Below, piece by piece: positions 11,690-23,940 of a DNA stretch of 64,000 bases. Position 1 is the first letter of the stretch. Every line of letters starts with the position of its first letter. Below the pieces are notes generated by a model that worked only from the letters and a program-made list of their open reading frames with translations, searched no databases and had not been told where the DNA came from. This stretch comes from Glandiceps talaboti (taxonomy: Eukaryota; Hemichordata; Enteropneusta; Spengelidae), in NCBI RefSeq assembly GCF_964340395.1, contig NC_135563.1, positions 1,264,001-1,328,000 of the forward strand, written 5' to 3'. Both the position numbers and the translations under genes were made by a program.

Positions 11690-13310
11690 TGTCAATGCAG
11701 ACGATATTGGAGAAATGCTCACAAAATCACCACATCTACTTGAACCAATTCCAACATCATTGCTGGAACAATGGAATCAAAAACTGTGATTAAATGTACA
11801 ATAGTCAAATTGTCCCTCACACAAAGAATAGTTCCGGCATCACTAAAAAGGCGATTGTTATATGTATTCTCATTAAGTCGTCACTTGATTCTAACATGTA
11901 CAAAACCAATAGACCCATTTCAAACTTGCCCTTCCTATCAAAGGTACTTGAGAAAGTGGTAGCTGCTCAACTCAATACATATTTATCGTCTCATAGAATA
12001 TATCATAGTACCAAGACAGCACATCCGCAGACGACAACCATGTATATCAATATCTTTCTCTCTCACGTCACTTAATAATTATAACGAAGATGGAAACAGC
12101 TGCGCATGATATTATTACTGATGTCAGAAGTACAACTTTCTGATATTCGCAGTTTTGACGTTACACGAGGTCACAGTGAACTCTCAACTCTCATGAAATA
12201 ATAATACTTTGAATAAATGTTTGCATTTCGCGAAGTATTCTCCTGAGATGACAGTATTAAGTTTATAAAAGATCAAATAATAACTAATTACAGGCAGCTG
12301 GAAGAACAATAACGTAATTACATTGTTTAGCTAGTTTTCACATTTTTTAATATCATAAGCATTGAATTGATGGTGCTGATTATTTTATCCAATCATTTGA
12401 GTTTTGTACAATTTATGTTTATAAGAATTTAATGTTGGTATAAAGATGGATCGATCCACTTTAGAAGGAAGCTAACGAGCTGAAGGGAAGGCAAGGAGCT
12501 TCCATTTGCTCCCTGGCTACCTCTAAAATGATCCAAGTTAACCACAATCATTGTATGTAGTCTAATAAGTTAATTCCCTAAAGTCCAAGTGATCCCAGTA
12601 CACAAGGTGTGAGATGTAAGTGATTCGAGTATAATTACCTGATGTATGGGCTAGGTGCGAAGATCAGAGAATAACACTTCTGTAACATTGATAGAGTATT
12701 AACGTTAGCAAAGGGTCGACCCCTTTGTTACTCCGGAGACGACCCTATTTTTGTAACAATATGAAACCATGGATGACCCAAAACAAACTACAGCTAAATG
12801 ATGGCGAAATTGAGGTCCTCCTTATCAGGTCTCAGTTCAACATTTTTCTTCGTCCCATCAACCACATCAGCATTGCATCATGTTCTGTGCAGTTAATTGA
12901 TTCAGCACGTAACCTGCGTGTAACATTTGCTGACCAGTATAATCTCAAGAAGCACATCTCTTTGACATGTAGATAAGTTCTGTTTCACCTCAACAATTGG
13001 TCGAATACGTTAGTATCTTACAAAGGAAGATTGTCAGAAACTTGTTCGCGCACTATATTATTGCAATACCCTAATGAACAGGGCCAGTCTTATACATTAT
13101 GTACATTATACCACTTGAACTTCGTTCTTCGTCAAATGTTGATAAATTGAAGAAGGATATCAAGACACATTTGTTTGCAAGGGCTTTTGTAACTGTTTGC
13201 ATGATCTCTTATTGCTCCTGTAACACTACACACAACATTACACCGTATTGTATTTTGGCTCCTTACATATTTCTTTGATATAAATGATTGATTGATCGAT
13301 TGATTAATTA
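11690..13310 (+). pseudogene. CR1/L2-like LINE relic with (ATTG)n tail
   Basis: The first part (11690-12075) reads across frames as 'SPHLLEPIPTSLLEQ', then 'RPISNLPFLSKVLEKVVAAQ', the RT fingers motif. The second part (12750-12975) reads 'LQLNDGEIEVLLI' and 'LKKHISLTCR', which follow the YADD palm in CR1/L2 elements. The final part near 13130-13190 reads 'KKDIKTHLFARAF'. The sequence ends with a TGATTGATTGAT-type repeat at 13285-13310, the normal 3' tail of this group. Catalytic palm sequence is missing: 12076-12720 is unrelated non-coding DNA. Confidence 0.85.
12076..12720. other. Unassigned insert within the LINE relic
   Basis: This stretch replaces the central RT palm of the LINE relic. 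I saw no coding content, no clear inverted termini and no target duplication, so it may be an old insertion or simply decayed sequence. Confidence 0.4.
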
Positions 13311-14040
13311 CTAAAATAATAAATTATGCAAATTACTCATTAAAACTAGAACACTATGCTAACAGGCTTTATCTGTCAAAATTCATAGGACAGATGCACA
13401 TTGTTGTGGTTGATATATGTATCAAATTATCTGAAACTCGAAGTTTGCATTCTTAAAATAAAGCATTAATTATGCAAATTTCTAAATAAACTAAAAATCT
13501 ATGCTGACAGGCTTTATCGGATATATGTATTTTGCCATGGTTTGTGTATGTGCCAAATTATATGGAATTTGAAACATGCATTCTGCACGCATTACTGGAA
13601 ATCATTAATTATTCAAATTCCTCATTATAAGTAAAAGCTATATCCACAAACTTCATAAGACAGGTGGCATTATTATGATTGATATATCTACCAATTTATA
13701 TGAAGTTTGAAGCTTGTATTCTAAAGATATAGCCTAATTGCCGAAAAATAATTAATTATGAAATTATTCATTAAAATTGTAAACTACCTCAACAAATTTT
13801 ATGCGCTTTGTTATGGTTAACATATGTATCAAATTATATTGCATTTGAAGCATGTGTTTCAAACATTTGAAAGATATAGCCTAATTAAGTAATAACCAAT
13901 TAACAAACTATTGTCCTCTCGATCTTTACCAAAATCTACTCGGTTCTTATCATTACCATGTGGAAGATGACTACTAAGTTTCATTAGAATCGATGCAGTA
14001 GTTTTTTTTTTTAGATATCGTGTCCACATCAGACGGAAAA

Positions 14041-14083
<43 letters not shown>

Positions 14084-14140
14084 GCCAGACAGACAGACAG
14101 ACAGAAGCATATCATAACCTCCCGTTATGGGATGTAAAAA
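13311..14140 (-). repeat. ~145-bp repeat element with (ACAG)n tract and CTCCCGTTATGGG end
   Basis: 'atgcaaattactcatt' / 'tttgaagtttgcattctt' units repeat to about 13900. They are followed by 'tttcattagaatcgatgcag', then 'agatatcgtgtccac', then the ACAG tract (14041-14103) and finally 'cctcccgttatggga' at 14117-14131. This is the reverse arrangement of 42051-42996, which has the CTCCCGTAAGGG end, a GTCT tract and then the units. The left end is cut off by the LINE tail. Confidence 0.75.
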
Positions 14141-15600
14141 AAAGATAAATTCTGAGCTGTTTGCTAATTTCTAAAACAAGACAGTCGTCATATTTTGAAG
14201 GTGTCACAAACGTACAGAAATTATAAGCCTAGTTTCATTAGTTAATTTTGCAGAAATCTAATTAATCCGATGTGTGATTGACAGAAAAATGGTTATTAAC
14301 ATCAACCGGAGACGAAAACAGTTTTGTTAATGATTTTCATAAAGAAGGAAATCGCTGACAAGTTGTGAGATTTGGAGGATTTGGAGGTCGATGATAGTTC
14401 AATGTTTAGAGGCGTAGGTTGACATTTTATTCACAAATATGTCAATCAGTGAGTCAGTTTATTACAACTCATACAGTTGCTTTTTGGCAGTTTGCATAGC
14501 AGCAACGATGATAACAATCGGAGGGTAAATGTGATTTTTTGTTGTGCTGTACCACTACGATTGCTTCCTTATTGAGTCTCATTGTAAACACAGAATCGTT
14601 CTACACGCTAAAAATGTCCATCAGATACTGAATCCATGAATTCGAACTTGTCCATCGTCGCATAATTTCTATTTTCATAGAAGAATGAACTTATTTGAAC
14701 ACGTATGCATCTAAAGTATCTTTATGTGATCACTTCACCATTCATCATAGTTCTTTAACCTTGTCGTTTCACTTGCCCTCTAAGATTTCATCACGAATTA
14801 CTCTTTGTAATTCTGATTGTAAATTCGTTATTATCGTTATTGAGCATTACTCTACACGTTTATTTGCCTCGTGTCATAGCAAAATCAACACAGTACACCT
14901 TTTCATATACCAGTTTTAAGAAGTGCCTGGAGTGACAATGTAACGAAACTTTCCAACTGTCATTGATCTTGCAGACTGCATGCTTGTATGTTAATGCGAT
15001 ACTATATAAGTAATTATAGACAATGTGTTGATGTTGAAATGATGTACAACATTGAACGAATGTTTTTGGACGAGATCTGGCTGAATAGTCAATTAAGTCA
15101 TGTGCATATTTCCTTTCAATTCATATTTAAAAGTCTTGTTAAAATTCATCGCAACGAAAATAGATTTTAAAAGAATAACCTGCATTTAATAGTTTTTTTT
15201 GCCATGGTAATGTAGGCCGTGGGTAGTAAACACAGGATTCAACAGCCATCGTTTTGTGGATTGCGTGAGAACTGTTAATAAAAAGTGAAAGGTCGTATCA
15301 GACGTAAATGCAATGTTTTTCAAGCATTCAATGATCGATGAACAGAGATAGGGATTTACATGGGTTTTACAATGCATGCACCAGACACATACTATCAGCA
15401 TTATTCAAATCAACTCTGATGATAAACCGTAATGCGATGGCCGTATAAAGTCAAATACAAGTAATAACGTTTTATAGGCCACAGCAATGAGGAAAATAGG
15501 TTTATGGTAAGTGAATCTCTTGGCCTTGGGTTTCAGTGTTTTCGTTTGTTTTCGTTTGATAATTGGTGATACTTATAGATCATCAGCCTATACGATGAAA
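14141..15600. other. Non-coding interval, no recognised feature
   Basis: Short frames at 14695-14919, 14988-15170 and 15186-15401 have no motifs I recognise. No repeat shared with the rest of the window was noticed. Confidence 0.4.
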
Positions 15601-15604
15601 GTAC

Positions 15605-16612
15605 AATGTATGTACGTATATGTATGTTTATGTATGTATGTATGTATGTATGTATGTATGTATGTATGTATGTATGTATGTATGTATGTATACAGCTAAA
15701 TATCTTAGTGATATACTTAATATTTTCAAAACATTGTAAACATTAGTGTTTCATTTGGTATATTTTCTTGCCAATGTCACTTCTTGTGTACACGGCCTAA
15801 TAAATAAATATGTAAATATGTATGTATGTATGTATGTATGTGTATATGTATGTATGTATGTATGTATGTATGACATTCAATGTCACACACGTATATCGCT
15901 ATGTTGCATGACGAAAATAGTAATACATCACAATGGACAGTGTATTTCATACCACTATGTGTTTGCTTGATATTATTGTGCAGGACATTCATACAACAAA
16001 CTACTCAATACAACCACATCCATCATGTTTGTGCAACTAGTGATATGAAATGTAATCGCCACTGATAAAACAAACATGGCTACTGACATCAAAAGTATAA
16101 CTTTCAGCGAAATTGTCTATTTTTCGGTACACTTACCTTTAGTTTCTGATCTATGTACTCATCTGTCATGACAGCAAACCATCGCTTATTCGCTGCCATT
16201 ATACTGTCCACCTTTCAAGTTGTAGTATGTATATTTTATCACAGATAAGTAACACAGGTGATTTTATTCACCTTCTAAATACACTCTGAGGTAATGTTTA
16301 TTATTACGAAAATAGTGTTCAACGTGTGAACCAAAGTCTTATCTGTTCAGTAGCAGTCAGGTGTCATGTTTTTGTTATGATTGTCTGCGTCCAATCACTC
16401 TTCCCAGGATGGCATTAATTGGATCTCATACGCAGAAACTACACTCCCGCCACCGAAATTTGATAAATTTGCTACTCTGCTGATACACCGGTCTTTTCCC
16501 TGATTGGTCAATAGCCTCATTTGTAACTGTCAGTCGACATTTAACGCCCACACTGGAGTACAAGTATGTATGTATGTATGTATGTATGTATGTATGTATG
16601 TATGTATGTACT
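15605..16612. repeat. Three (TATG)n microsatellite tracts
   Basis: Tracts lie at about 15625-15690, 15816-15872 and 16563-16612. The frames through them (YVCMYVCM...) are repeat artefacts. The DNA between and around them (15691-15815, 15873-16562) shows nothing recognisable. Confidence 0.95.
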
Positions 16613-16689
16613 ACGGACGTACATACGTACGTATTGTTTGTTTATCATGTCCTATTTTGCCATGGCCACTTTCCACGATGATAATTATC

Positions 16690-17230
16690 ATAATAATAAT
16701 AAAATAATATTATTATAAAACAATGATAATTTTAATAATAATAATAATAATAATGATAAAGTTTATTTGCATATTGACGAATTTAGTACAATTTAGCTAT
16801 CTGTTGTAACATAAATTGTCTAAAATAGGAGACCTGTTTCCATGGAAACATACACTAGGCTTGAAATTGTTGTTTTGGTTAAATACATATGCATAACATT
16901 GACATTTTATTCACAAATAATGTTATACATTTAATAATAATCTATTTTATTTGCATATTGACCACCCCAAATAGGGTAGTTTGTTATGCTGATTTCAAAA
17001 AAGTTATCCCTGTATAAATTTCAGTTTCCATGGTAACCAAAATAACTATATTATGTGGATTTTTATAAAATTAGACATAAAATGTTTTTAAAAATTAAAA
17101 TTTGGAAAACACTTCCTTGGTGGTGGCCTGTATGAGTTGCTGATATATGTTGTAACACAAATTGTCTAAAATAGGAGAACTGTTTCCATGGAAATATAAA
17201 GTACGTTTACAAATGGCATAATTTAGTAAA
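16690..17230 (+). repeat. 'GTTTCCATGGAAAC' repeat family, copy 1
   Basis: An AAT-rich tract is followed by about two units. Each unit contains 'tttatttgcatattgacc', 'gggtagtttgttatgctga', 'gccatggtaacc'-like and 'aattagacataaaa' blocks. Each then has 'tgttgtaacataaattgt' and the palindrome GTTTCCATGGAAAC or a close variant. No coding frame is conserved. The same units recur at 18480-19060, 23440-23940 and, inverted, at 55220-55700. Confidence 0.8.
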
Positions 17231-18479
17231 AAATACAATCTCTGACATATACCACCAACAAACGAATGCTTTTGGTGTGAAAATAAATCCTACCCAGAAT
17301 GTTTTGTCCTAATAAAATCTCCAACAACTGATCTAAAGCGAGTGGTTGTGAAAAGTTTATATGTATGTCTGAAGATCATTGCAGATTACAAGGGCGAACC
17401 CAACTACATCAAAGGCATGCAAGGTCCATACTATGTCAGATTTCCCATAGAAAAACAATGGCAGTGTTCTTTTATGACAACTGAACTTAGCTCATGTTTA
17501 TGCAATCCAATCGGTCTGAAAATTCGTAGATAGAGATCAAGGGGGTTTTGTAAAAATCTCTTTGTTTTAGATTTTTCAATTTTTTTTGTCCTTTTCTGGA
17601 AAATGATGTGCTATCGCAGATTAAATTTGAAAAAAACTCATTAAGAAAACCGTTGCAATTTGTAAACTGGCACATTTTACCATATACACCTACATAAATA
17701 CGGACCTCTAACTGTGTTATTTTGTAAGTATTACACATACTACATACAGACTGACCTAGCATTTGCTTTCACAAAAATTAGTCTTTCATTTCATCAAAGC
17801 TGTGTGGCAAATGAAAGCGAGAATTTCGAGTTATGTATATTTTAGTTTAATACCCGCCAAAAAATAATGTTCTCAACAAGTCAACGATATGTGTTCCACG
17901 GGCACTCACCACAGTCAGTACACTGCGCTCATGTCAGAAAAAAATCGATATTCTTTTCACTAAACTGTGCAACATTATTTTATGACAACTAAACTTCGCT
18001 CATCTCATGTTAAACTTTTTTAAATGCACACCAATCTGTCTGAAAAATCGTAAGTACAGACCAAAGGGCCAAGGGGTTTTGTGAAAATCTGAGTCACCAC
18101 TACCATCGGTGTCAATCAAATATTAGTGCATAAATGCTTCTCAGAATACTGGACAAACGAGATATTTGCTGGGCCGCAGTGCCAGTGCCAATTTAGTCAT
18201 AAGTAAAATAATATTGTTATACTGTTATTCATATACATAGCAAGTACCAGGCTCCCCAATTGTTACGACTTGAAGCATGCACGGGAAATGTTGCACAATT
18301 AGTTGTGGGTGTAAAACTTCAACATTTACACCTCCTACACAACAACCATAAGTGTTATTCCTCTAAAGTCCTCCCAACATTTTTCATTATTATATAATAT
18401 TAAACCCCTTAACTTGTAATTAAATAAATAGTATATAATAATAATAATTAAATAATAAGTATATAGTAATAATAATTTT

Positions 18480-19060
18480 TATAATAATCAAGTTTATTTC
18501 AATACTAACCACCCTACCTGGGGTAGTTTTGTATGCTGAGTTCAAAATAGGGGGTCATTTTATGAACATCTGTTGCCATGGTAACCAAAACCACCATAAT
18601 ATGTTAACCATTTTTTCCAAAATTTGACATAAAACATTGAAAAAAAAGATAATACAGTGAAAAAATGCCCTTGTATTAGACATGTATGAGTTAGTGCTAC
18701 CTGATATAACATAAATTGTATAAAATTGGATAGCTGTTTCCATGGAAACGTATGGTAGACGTGAAAATTATGTTTTCATTATATACACATACATCTCACA
18801 AACAACATTATAAATCTGATAAATATCTTTTTATTTGCACATTGACCCTACTACCAAGGGTACTTTGTCATGCTGAGTTCAAAAAGCGGTCATTTAATAA
18901 CATCGGTTGCCATGGTAACCAAAATAACCATATAACGTGAATTTTTGAAAAATTAGACATAAAACACTTTAAACATTTCAAATTTAGGAAAAAAACATCG
19001 TTGCTGTTGGAATGTATGGGTTGGTGATATCTGTTGTAACAAGGTTTCATGATTTTTGAA
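18480..19060 (+). repeat. 'GTTTCCATGGAAAC' repeat family, copy 2 (inside copy A)
   Basis: Two units with 'ctgagttcaaaa', 'gttgccatggtaacc', 'cataaaacat' and 'gtttccatggaaac' blocks are present. They are the equivalents of those at 16690-17230 and form the left part of the large repeat. Confidence 0.8.
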
Positions 19061-19583
19061 ATTATCTGTATCAAACCTATGCAATTCTAAAAGTAAAACT
19101 CTAAAAATCACCAGAATAAATTGTAAATTTACTAAATACCTAAATACCAGCAGTCCTTGAGAATTCGAACTACACAACTTGGTTCAGTCTTTCATCACAA
19201 AATCTCCAAATGTGTACACATACATTTGAGTACAAGTTGACATACGCGACTCCATACTGTATATCGTTTGTTTATGGATAGAAATTCAAAATCCGTCAGT
19301 TTCAAAGATCTGAAGATCGTCTGCTGCTCCAGCTGACACTGTAGTTTTGTGACAACTCGATATGTGTACATGCGTATGTACGTATTTCTGGGTCCCAAAT
19401 TCAGACGATAACAGACACCGATATCATTCATGTCATCGGGGACAAGTGACATCACGGTAGCATTCATTGTTACAGGAATACTTATAAATTATCCAGAAAT
19501 TCTCGATCATAAAGGCTTGCGAAGTGTCGAGTGTGAGAAATGGCGTCCGTTACTAATACTACTGTGTGTGCGCGCGAGGTGAA

Positions 19584-19591
19584 TGACGTCA
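19584..19591. promoter_or_regulatory. TGACGTCA palindrome (CRE consensus) conserved in repeat copies
   Basis: The full 8-bp cyclic-AMP response element consensus is kept in copy A (19584-19591), copy B (24415-24422) and copy C (54683-54690). Flanking 'ctagaat' is shared. Conservation across diverged copies could mean a promoter for the element or simple shared ancestry. Confidence 0.4.
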
Positions 19592-20169
19592 CTAGAATTG
19601 AATACAATGTAGCAATGTGCGTTTACATTGTCGTATTTGTGCATGCGGTACCGCGGTACACACATCACATACAATATTACAAGTGAGATAGACAACGATA
19701 GAAACAAACTCACCAGCTTACAAATGTATTGTTTACATGACTTTGCCGACGATGAGGAATAATCATCATTAATTTACATTAAACTTAGTTGCTAAAATTA
19801 TGGATGAGTTAAAACAACAAGGGACATTGCAAATATTTTTTCCGACATTTCATAGGCGAATGTTAATATGCAGTGTTTTTTCGGAGTGTCTGTTGAGGTG
19901 TGGGATATTTATGACATCAATTTGAGGAGTATTTCTATGAATAATAAGTACTGGTTACCTTTGATAAACGGTTGCCTAATAACGTACACTGAATCCACTG
20001 AACTTTAATGATGTCTATATCGCGAGCAAACGTGAAACTGAGATGATGTGGGGGGAACGGATATTTACGTATACTTTCTAGGGAATTGCATAACATACAT
20101 GTATATCCATGGCCGATACATGTATTTGACCTAAAACCTGTTGTTCTGTATCTCTTTGTAACGTCGTTA

Positions 20170-20223
20170 TTGTTTTTGTTGTTGTTTTTGTTGCTGTTGC
20201 TGTTGTTGTTGTTGTTGTTGTTG
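20170..20223. repeat. (GTT)n microsatellite
   Basis: A 'gttgttgtt' tract with a few GCT variants. The corresponding site in copy B (about 24975-24995) has only a few units, so the expansion is specific to copy A. Confidence 0.9.
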
Positions 20224-20345
20224 TAAAGATTCAGTTTGCTTCATCGTACATTACAGTATAGCAAGTATAGTATATAGTATATGACAAGTTTAGAACTACA
20301 CGACACGTCTGTTTACATGTAATACAGGCTTCAACATGTGCCTTA

Positions 20346-20694
20346 TGCAGGAGTCAATGTCACCCCCCCCCCACCTCGGGGCATAGTGGGGGATTTGGAA
20401 ATTAGTCTTATAAAATTTGTCAAATTCCCCACTCCCTGGGCATGGGGCAAGACATTCTGGAAAATCACCACCTAAAAGAAGTAATACTCCCAACATTTCC
20501 CCCACCCATTGCATTCACAAATTCTGACTGACACACAACCACTCTTTTACGTCCGTGAAAATGACTAGGGGGTGAATATGAGGCAATTGCCCCACCCCCT
20601 CGGGCATTGTTTCATGGCAAACACGGTCTAATCCCCCACATTTGTCTCGTATCGCCCGAGGTGGGGTCCCTCGGGCATTACATTGACTCGTGCA
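20346..20694. mobile_element. PIF/Harbinger-type MITE with TTA target duplication
   Basis: The termini are TGCAGGAGTCAATGT and its near reverse complement ACATTGACTCGTGCA. The element is flanked by TTA on both sides (20343-20345 and 20695-20697). Copy B of the surrounding repeat reads 'acatgtgcgttagtaggag' at about 25085-25103 with a single TTA, which gives the empty site. Internal sequence is G/C-rich, with 'cacctcgggg' and 'cccgaggtgggg' inverted. No protein is encoded. The 3-bp TWA duplication is characteristic of PIF/Harbinger. Confidence 0.85.
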
Positions 20695-21478
20695 TTAGTA
20701 GGAGTACGTTGCGTTAGACTGGTTAGTACCTTGCCTTTACCATGTTTCCAACCCGAATTAGCAATTACGATTTTATGTGCATTTCACCTGTTTCTATTTC
20801 AATCGTGCACAATGAACCAAGAAACACAACACTCTAAAAATATACACACTATACTTGCCAATGGTCATCACAATAAACTTTACCGATTCAACGAACGTTT
20901 TGAAGGCCAGCAGTAAATGTAACTGGTTTCCTGACCAATTTAGTAGTTCCCCGCTTGTGGCTCATGATCAAAGTGAAATCGAAAATTGTGTTTGAACTGA
21001 TATAAAGAAGGCAAGTCAGCTTCATGATGATAGCAGACTACCGAGAGTTGATTGCTTTTATTTTGATACATAATTATAACATGTATCATTGTCGAAATCA
21101 ACATAAAACGATACAACGCTGTACTGATGTTGCAATTCAGTGTTGCCATATTGTTGTGTCTACCTGGATCATGGCAAACACAGGTTCATATAACATATAT
21201 GGTCACAACACAGTACAGTCAATACGTCAAAACAAAATGATAAGTAGATAAAACAAAAATAAGACATTCCTAGCCATAGTTCTCTTCAGCATGTTCAAAT
21301 TTTATTTTACAAGACAAAAATAGTCATAGACGATATACCATGCCACATGTACAGTGAGTCTTCAGTACACGCACGGGACAGGAAGTTTTTTGAAAGACAA
21401 CGAAAATGCTTCGTGTCACTCTGTGGGTGGTAATGAACGCAATCAAGAGAAAATCAAATAACGTGAGTACATAGTTTT

Positions 21479-22994
21479 CAAGGTGGCTGGTTATCAGACA
21501 AAACTAAAAAGCCCAAATTGTAAAATAAGATATCTAGAAAATATTTGACGATTACGCGGCAAAACAAGACTAGCAATGTTATCACGAGCGAAAGTGTTCT
21601 AGGTGAATTTAACCCTTGACCTATTTTCATAAGGACGTCGAAGGAAACAAGGTCAGTGTACATGTGACATCTCAAGCATGATCAACAACGTTTGCATGAG
21701 TGAGTACAACTAAATGTTGTCTAAACTTTAGTGAAAGAGAAATTCTGTTGATCAGACACAGACTATTTTCAAATTCTTACAACATCTTGACGATAAGAAG
21801 CAAATGTGACACTGACAGACAGGCTAGTCCGTCCGTACACCATACAGGAGGCACAAACATACCACATGTGCATCTGGTTGACTGGGATTGATTGTGATCA
21901 CTGGGATTGATTGTGAGCACTAACTTTATGCTGTTGCTTCCAAATATTATTGAACTGCAATCTTTCTAAACAAGTCATGGAAATTGCCAGAAACATGATT
22001 ATTTTATGACTGAATATGTTACGATCATAAATTCCCTTACTTTCCGTTAAATTTTCTGATGGGAAGCATTTAGTGTGAAATCTGATGAGCGACATTGATG
22101 GGTACAGTGACGTAATTCGTAAACAAATCTAACGTTGGTAACTTTTATTTTTGTAAATGGTCCTTAAATATCAAGTACACCTGTCTTCATAGCAAACAGA
22201 AATCTGAGGCCAAATTTTGCCACGAATGGATACATCATTTGACTCCACAATATAATAAGCACGGCAATAGCTCAAAAACCTGGCTCAAATTTTATAACAC
22301 TCGCACAGCTCAGAGCGCCTGCAGGGGGTCGGAAAAAATCGATTATCTTTTCAGTAAACTTTGCAACACTGTATTATCAAAATGTTGTACCTGTCAATGT
22401 ACTGCTGCATACAATGTAGTAGAAATACTACTACTAAACACTTCATGGAATATTTGTAACAGTATGTTGTGAAAGTCTACGATGATTTGAAAACAGCAGT
22501 GATTTCGGAATAATATTACAAATATTGTGAGACGCATTGCAAATATTGTTTTCAGGGAATGTCATCAGCAACTTTATAAATCATTACAGAACAATGTATT
22601 TGTCAGTACCTTGCTCGGTCGTGATGCATATATCGGGGGGGGGGGGGGCTAGTCCCTTATTTGAGTATACATTTATGTGCCACACTTTTGGGTTCGTTAT
22701 TGGTAAAAGCCAAACTAGTCCGAAACGTGAAGTCACAGTCAGTTACACTGGCATATAGAAATAAATAATTTAGGTTCGAACAAACTCTATAGATTCCTGA
22801 GGATATTTCACACTGATCTATGTTTTGTCATTGCACAGAACTGCTAATAGTGTATACAAACATTTAGACTTTTGTCGACAGGGCACACTCCACAGTATTA
22901 TGACAGACATTAGATTTGAATTATTAAAAGTTCAGTTATTAAAGTGTGGAGTGTGCATAATTAGTAATAAATTAAATAATACTTATATATATAT
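21479..22994. other. Mostly unassigned interval with poly-G run
   Basis: No gene is recognised. 22330-22370 resembles part of copy A (the 'aaaaaatcgattatcttttcagtaaac' region near 17940). A run of 12 or more G lies at 22636-22648. An inverted pair, 'gggcacactccacag' (22880) and 'tgtggagtgtgca' (22943), can form a local hairpin. Confidence 0.4.
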
Positions 22995-23415
22995 ATTCAT
23001 ATACAGAGGAGTAACCAAACTCCAAACTGTTATAACTTGAGCTTGAATGAGAAATGTCGCAAAATTAATTGAGTAGTAAACTTCAACTTCAGTGATATTC
23101 AACTAAAGTCCTCCCAGACATTTTCATTATGATATAATATTACACCCCTTAACTTTTTCATTTTCCTAACATGCAATTCTGAAATTACTTTTACTATATT
23201 TTAGACTCTCACAAATTGAATGCAGAAGTATGTACAGATAAAGTTGTGAAAGGGCGCTCTCAAACGTCAATCAGCATAGCAAATATGAGTCGGCATAGCA
23301 AATATATGCTCAAACGGATGCATTTTATTGACAATAGGACCAAAAGGCACCATTCCTCTAAATTGTCTTTCACACAATGCATTATTATTATATACTTTTT
23401 AAACCCCTTCACTTG

Positions 23416-23940
23416 TAATAATAATAATAATAATAATAATTTTAATAATAATCATTTATTTGAAAATTAACCACCCAACCTGGGGAAGTTTGTTATGCTG
23501 AGTTCAAAAAAGGGGGTCATTTTATGATAATATATTGCTATGGTAACCAAAATCACCATAATATGTTCATCATTTTTCTAAAATTTGACATAAAACATTG
23601 AAAAAAAATCAAATTTAGTGAAAAAATTTCGTTCTTTTTGGCATGTATGAGTTAGTGCTACTTTGTGTAACATAAATTGTATAACATTGGATAGCTGTTT
23701 CCATGGAAACGTATGGCAGATATGAAAATTAAGTTTTCGTTATATACACATACATCTCACAAATAACATAAATCTAATAAATATATTTTTATTTGCACAA
23801 TTGACTACACTACAAAGGGTAGTTTGTCATGCTGAGTTCAAAAAACGTGGTCATTTAATGAACATTTTTGAAAAATTAGACATAAAACATGTACGGATTG
23901 GTGATATCTCTTGTAACAAGTTTTCATGATTTTTGAAATT
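23416..23940 (+). repeat. 'GTTTCCATGGAAAC' repeat family, copy 3 (inside copy B)
   Basis: An (AAT)n lead-in is followed by two units with the same ordered blocks as at 18480-19060, including 'gctatggtaacc' and 'gtttccatggaaac'. The second unit lacks the 'gccatggtaacc' block because of a deletion. Confidence 0.8.

Larger units (their letters stand above)
17785..21478 (+). repeat. Large dispersed repeat, copy A
   Basis: Copy A can be aligned block by block with copy B (22995-26790, same strand) and copy C (53098-56400, opposite strand). Shared blocks in order are 'gctgtgtggcaaatgaaagc', 'aaaatcgatattcttttcac', the GTTTCCATGGAAAC units and 'taccagcagtccttgagaat'. They are followed by a TGACGTCA palindrome at 19584-19591 and 'attgcttttattttgataca'. 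It has its own expansions: a (GTT)n tract at 20170-20223, much shorter in B, and a MITE insertion. No conserved protein is evident, so it looks like a non-autonomous element or a segmental duplication. Confidence 0.8.

Noticed and set aside
15511-15970. Met-Tyr-Val-Cys repeat proteins
   Set aside because: Product of the TATG microsatellites in a frame without stops; same for 16504-16707, 29004-29550 and 60759-61043.
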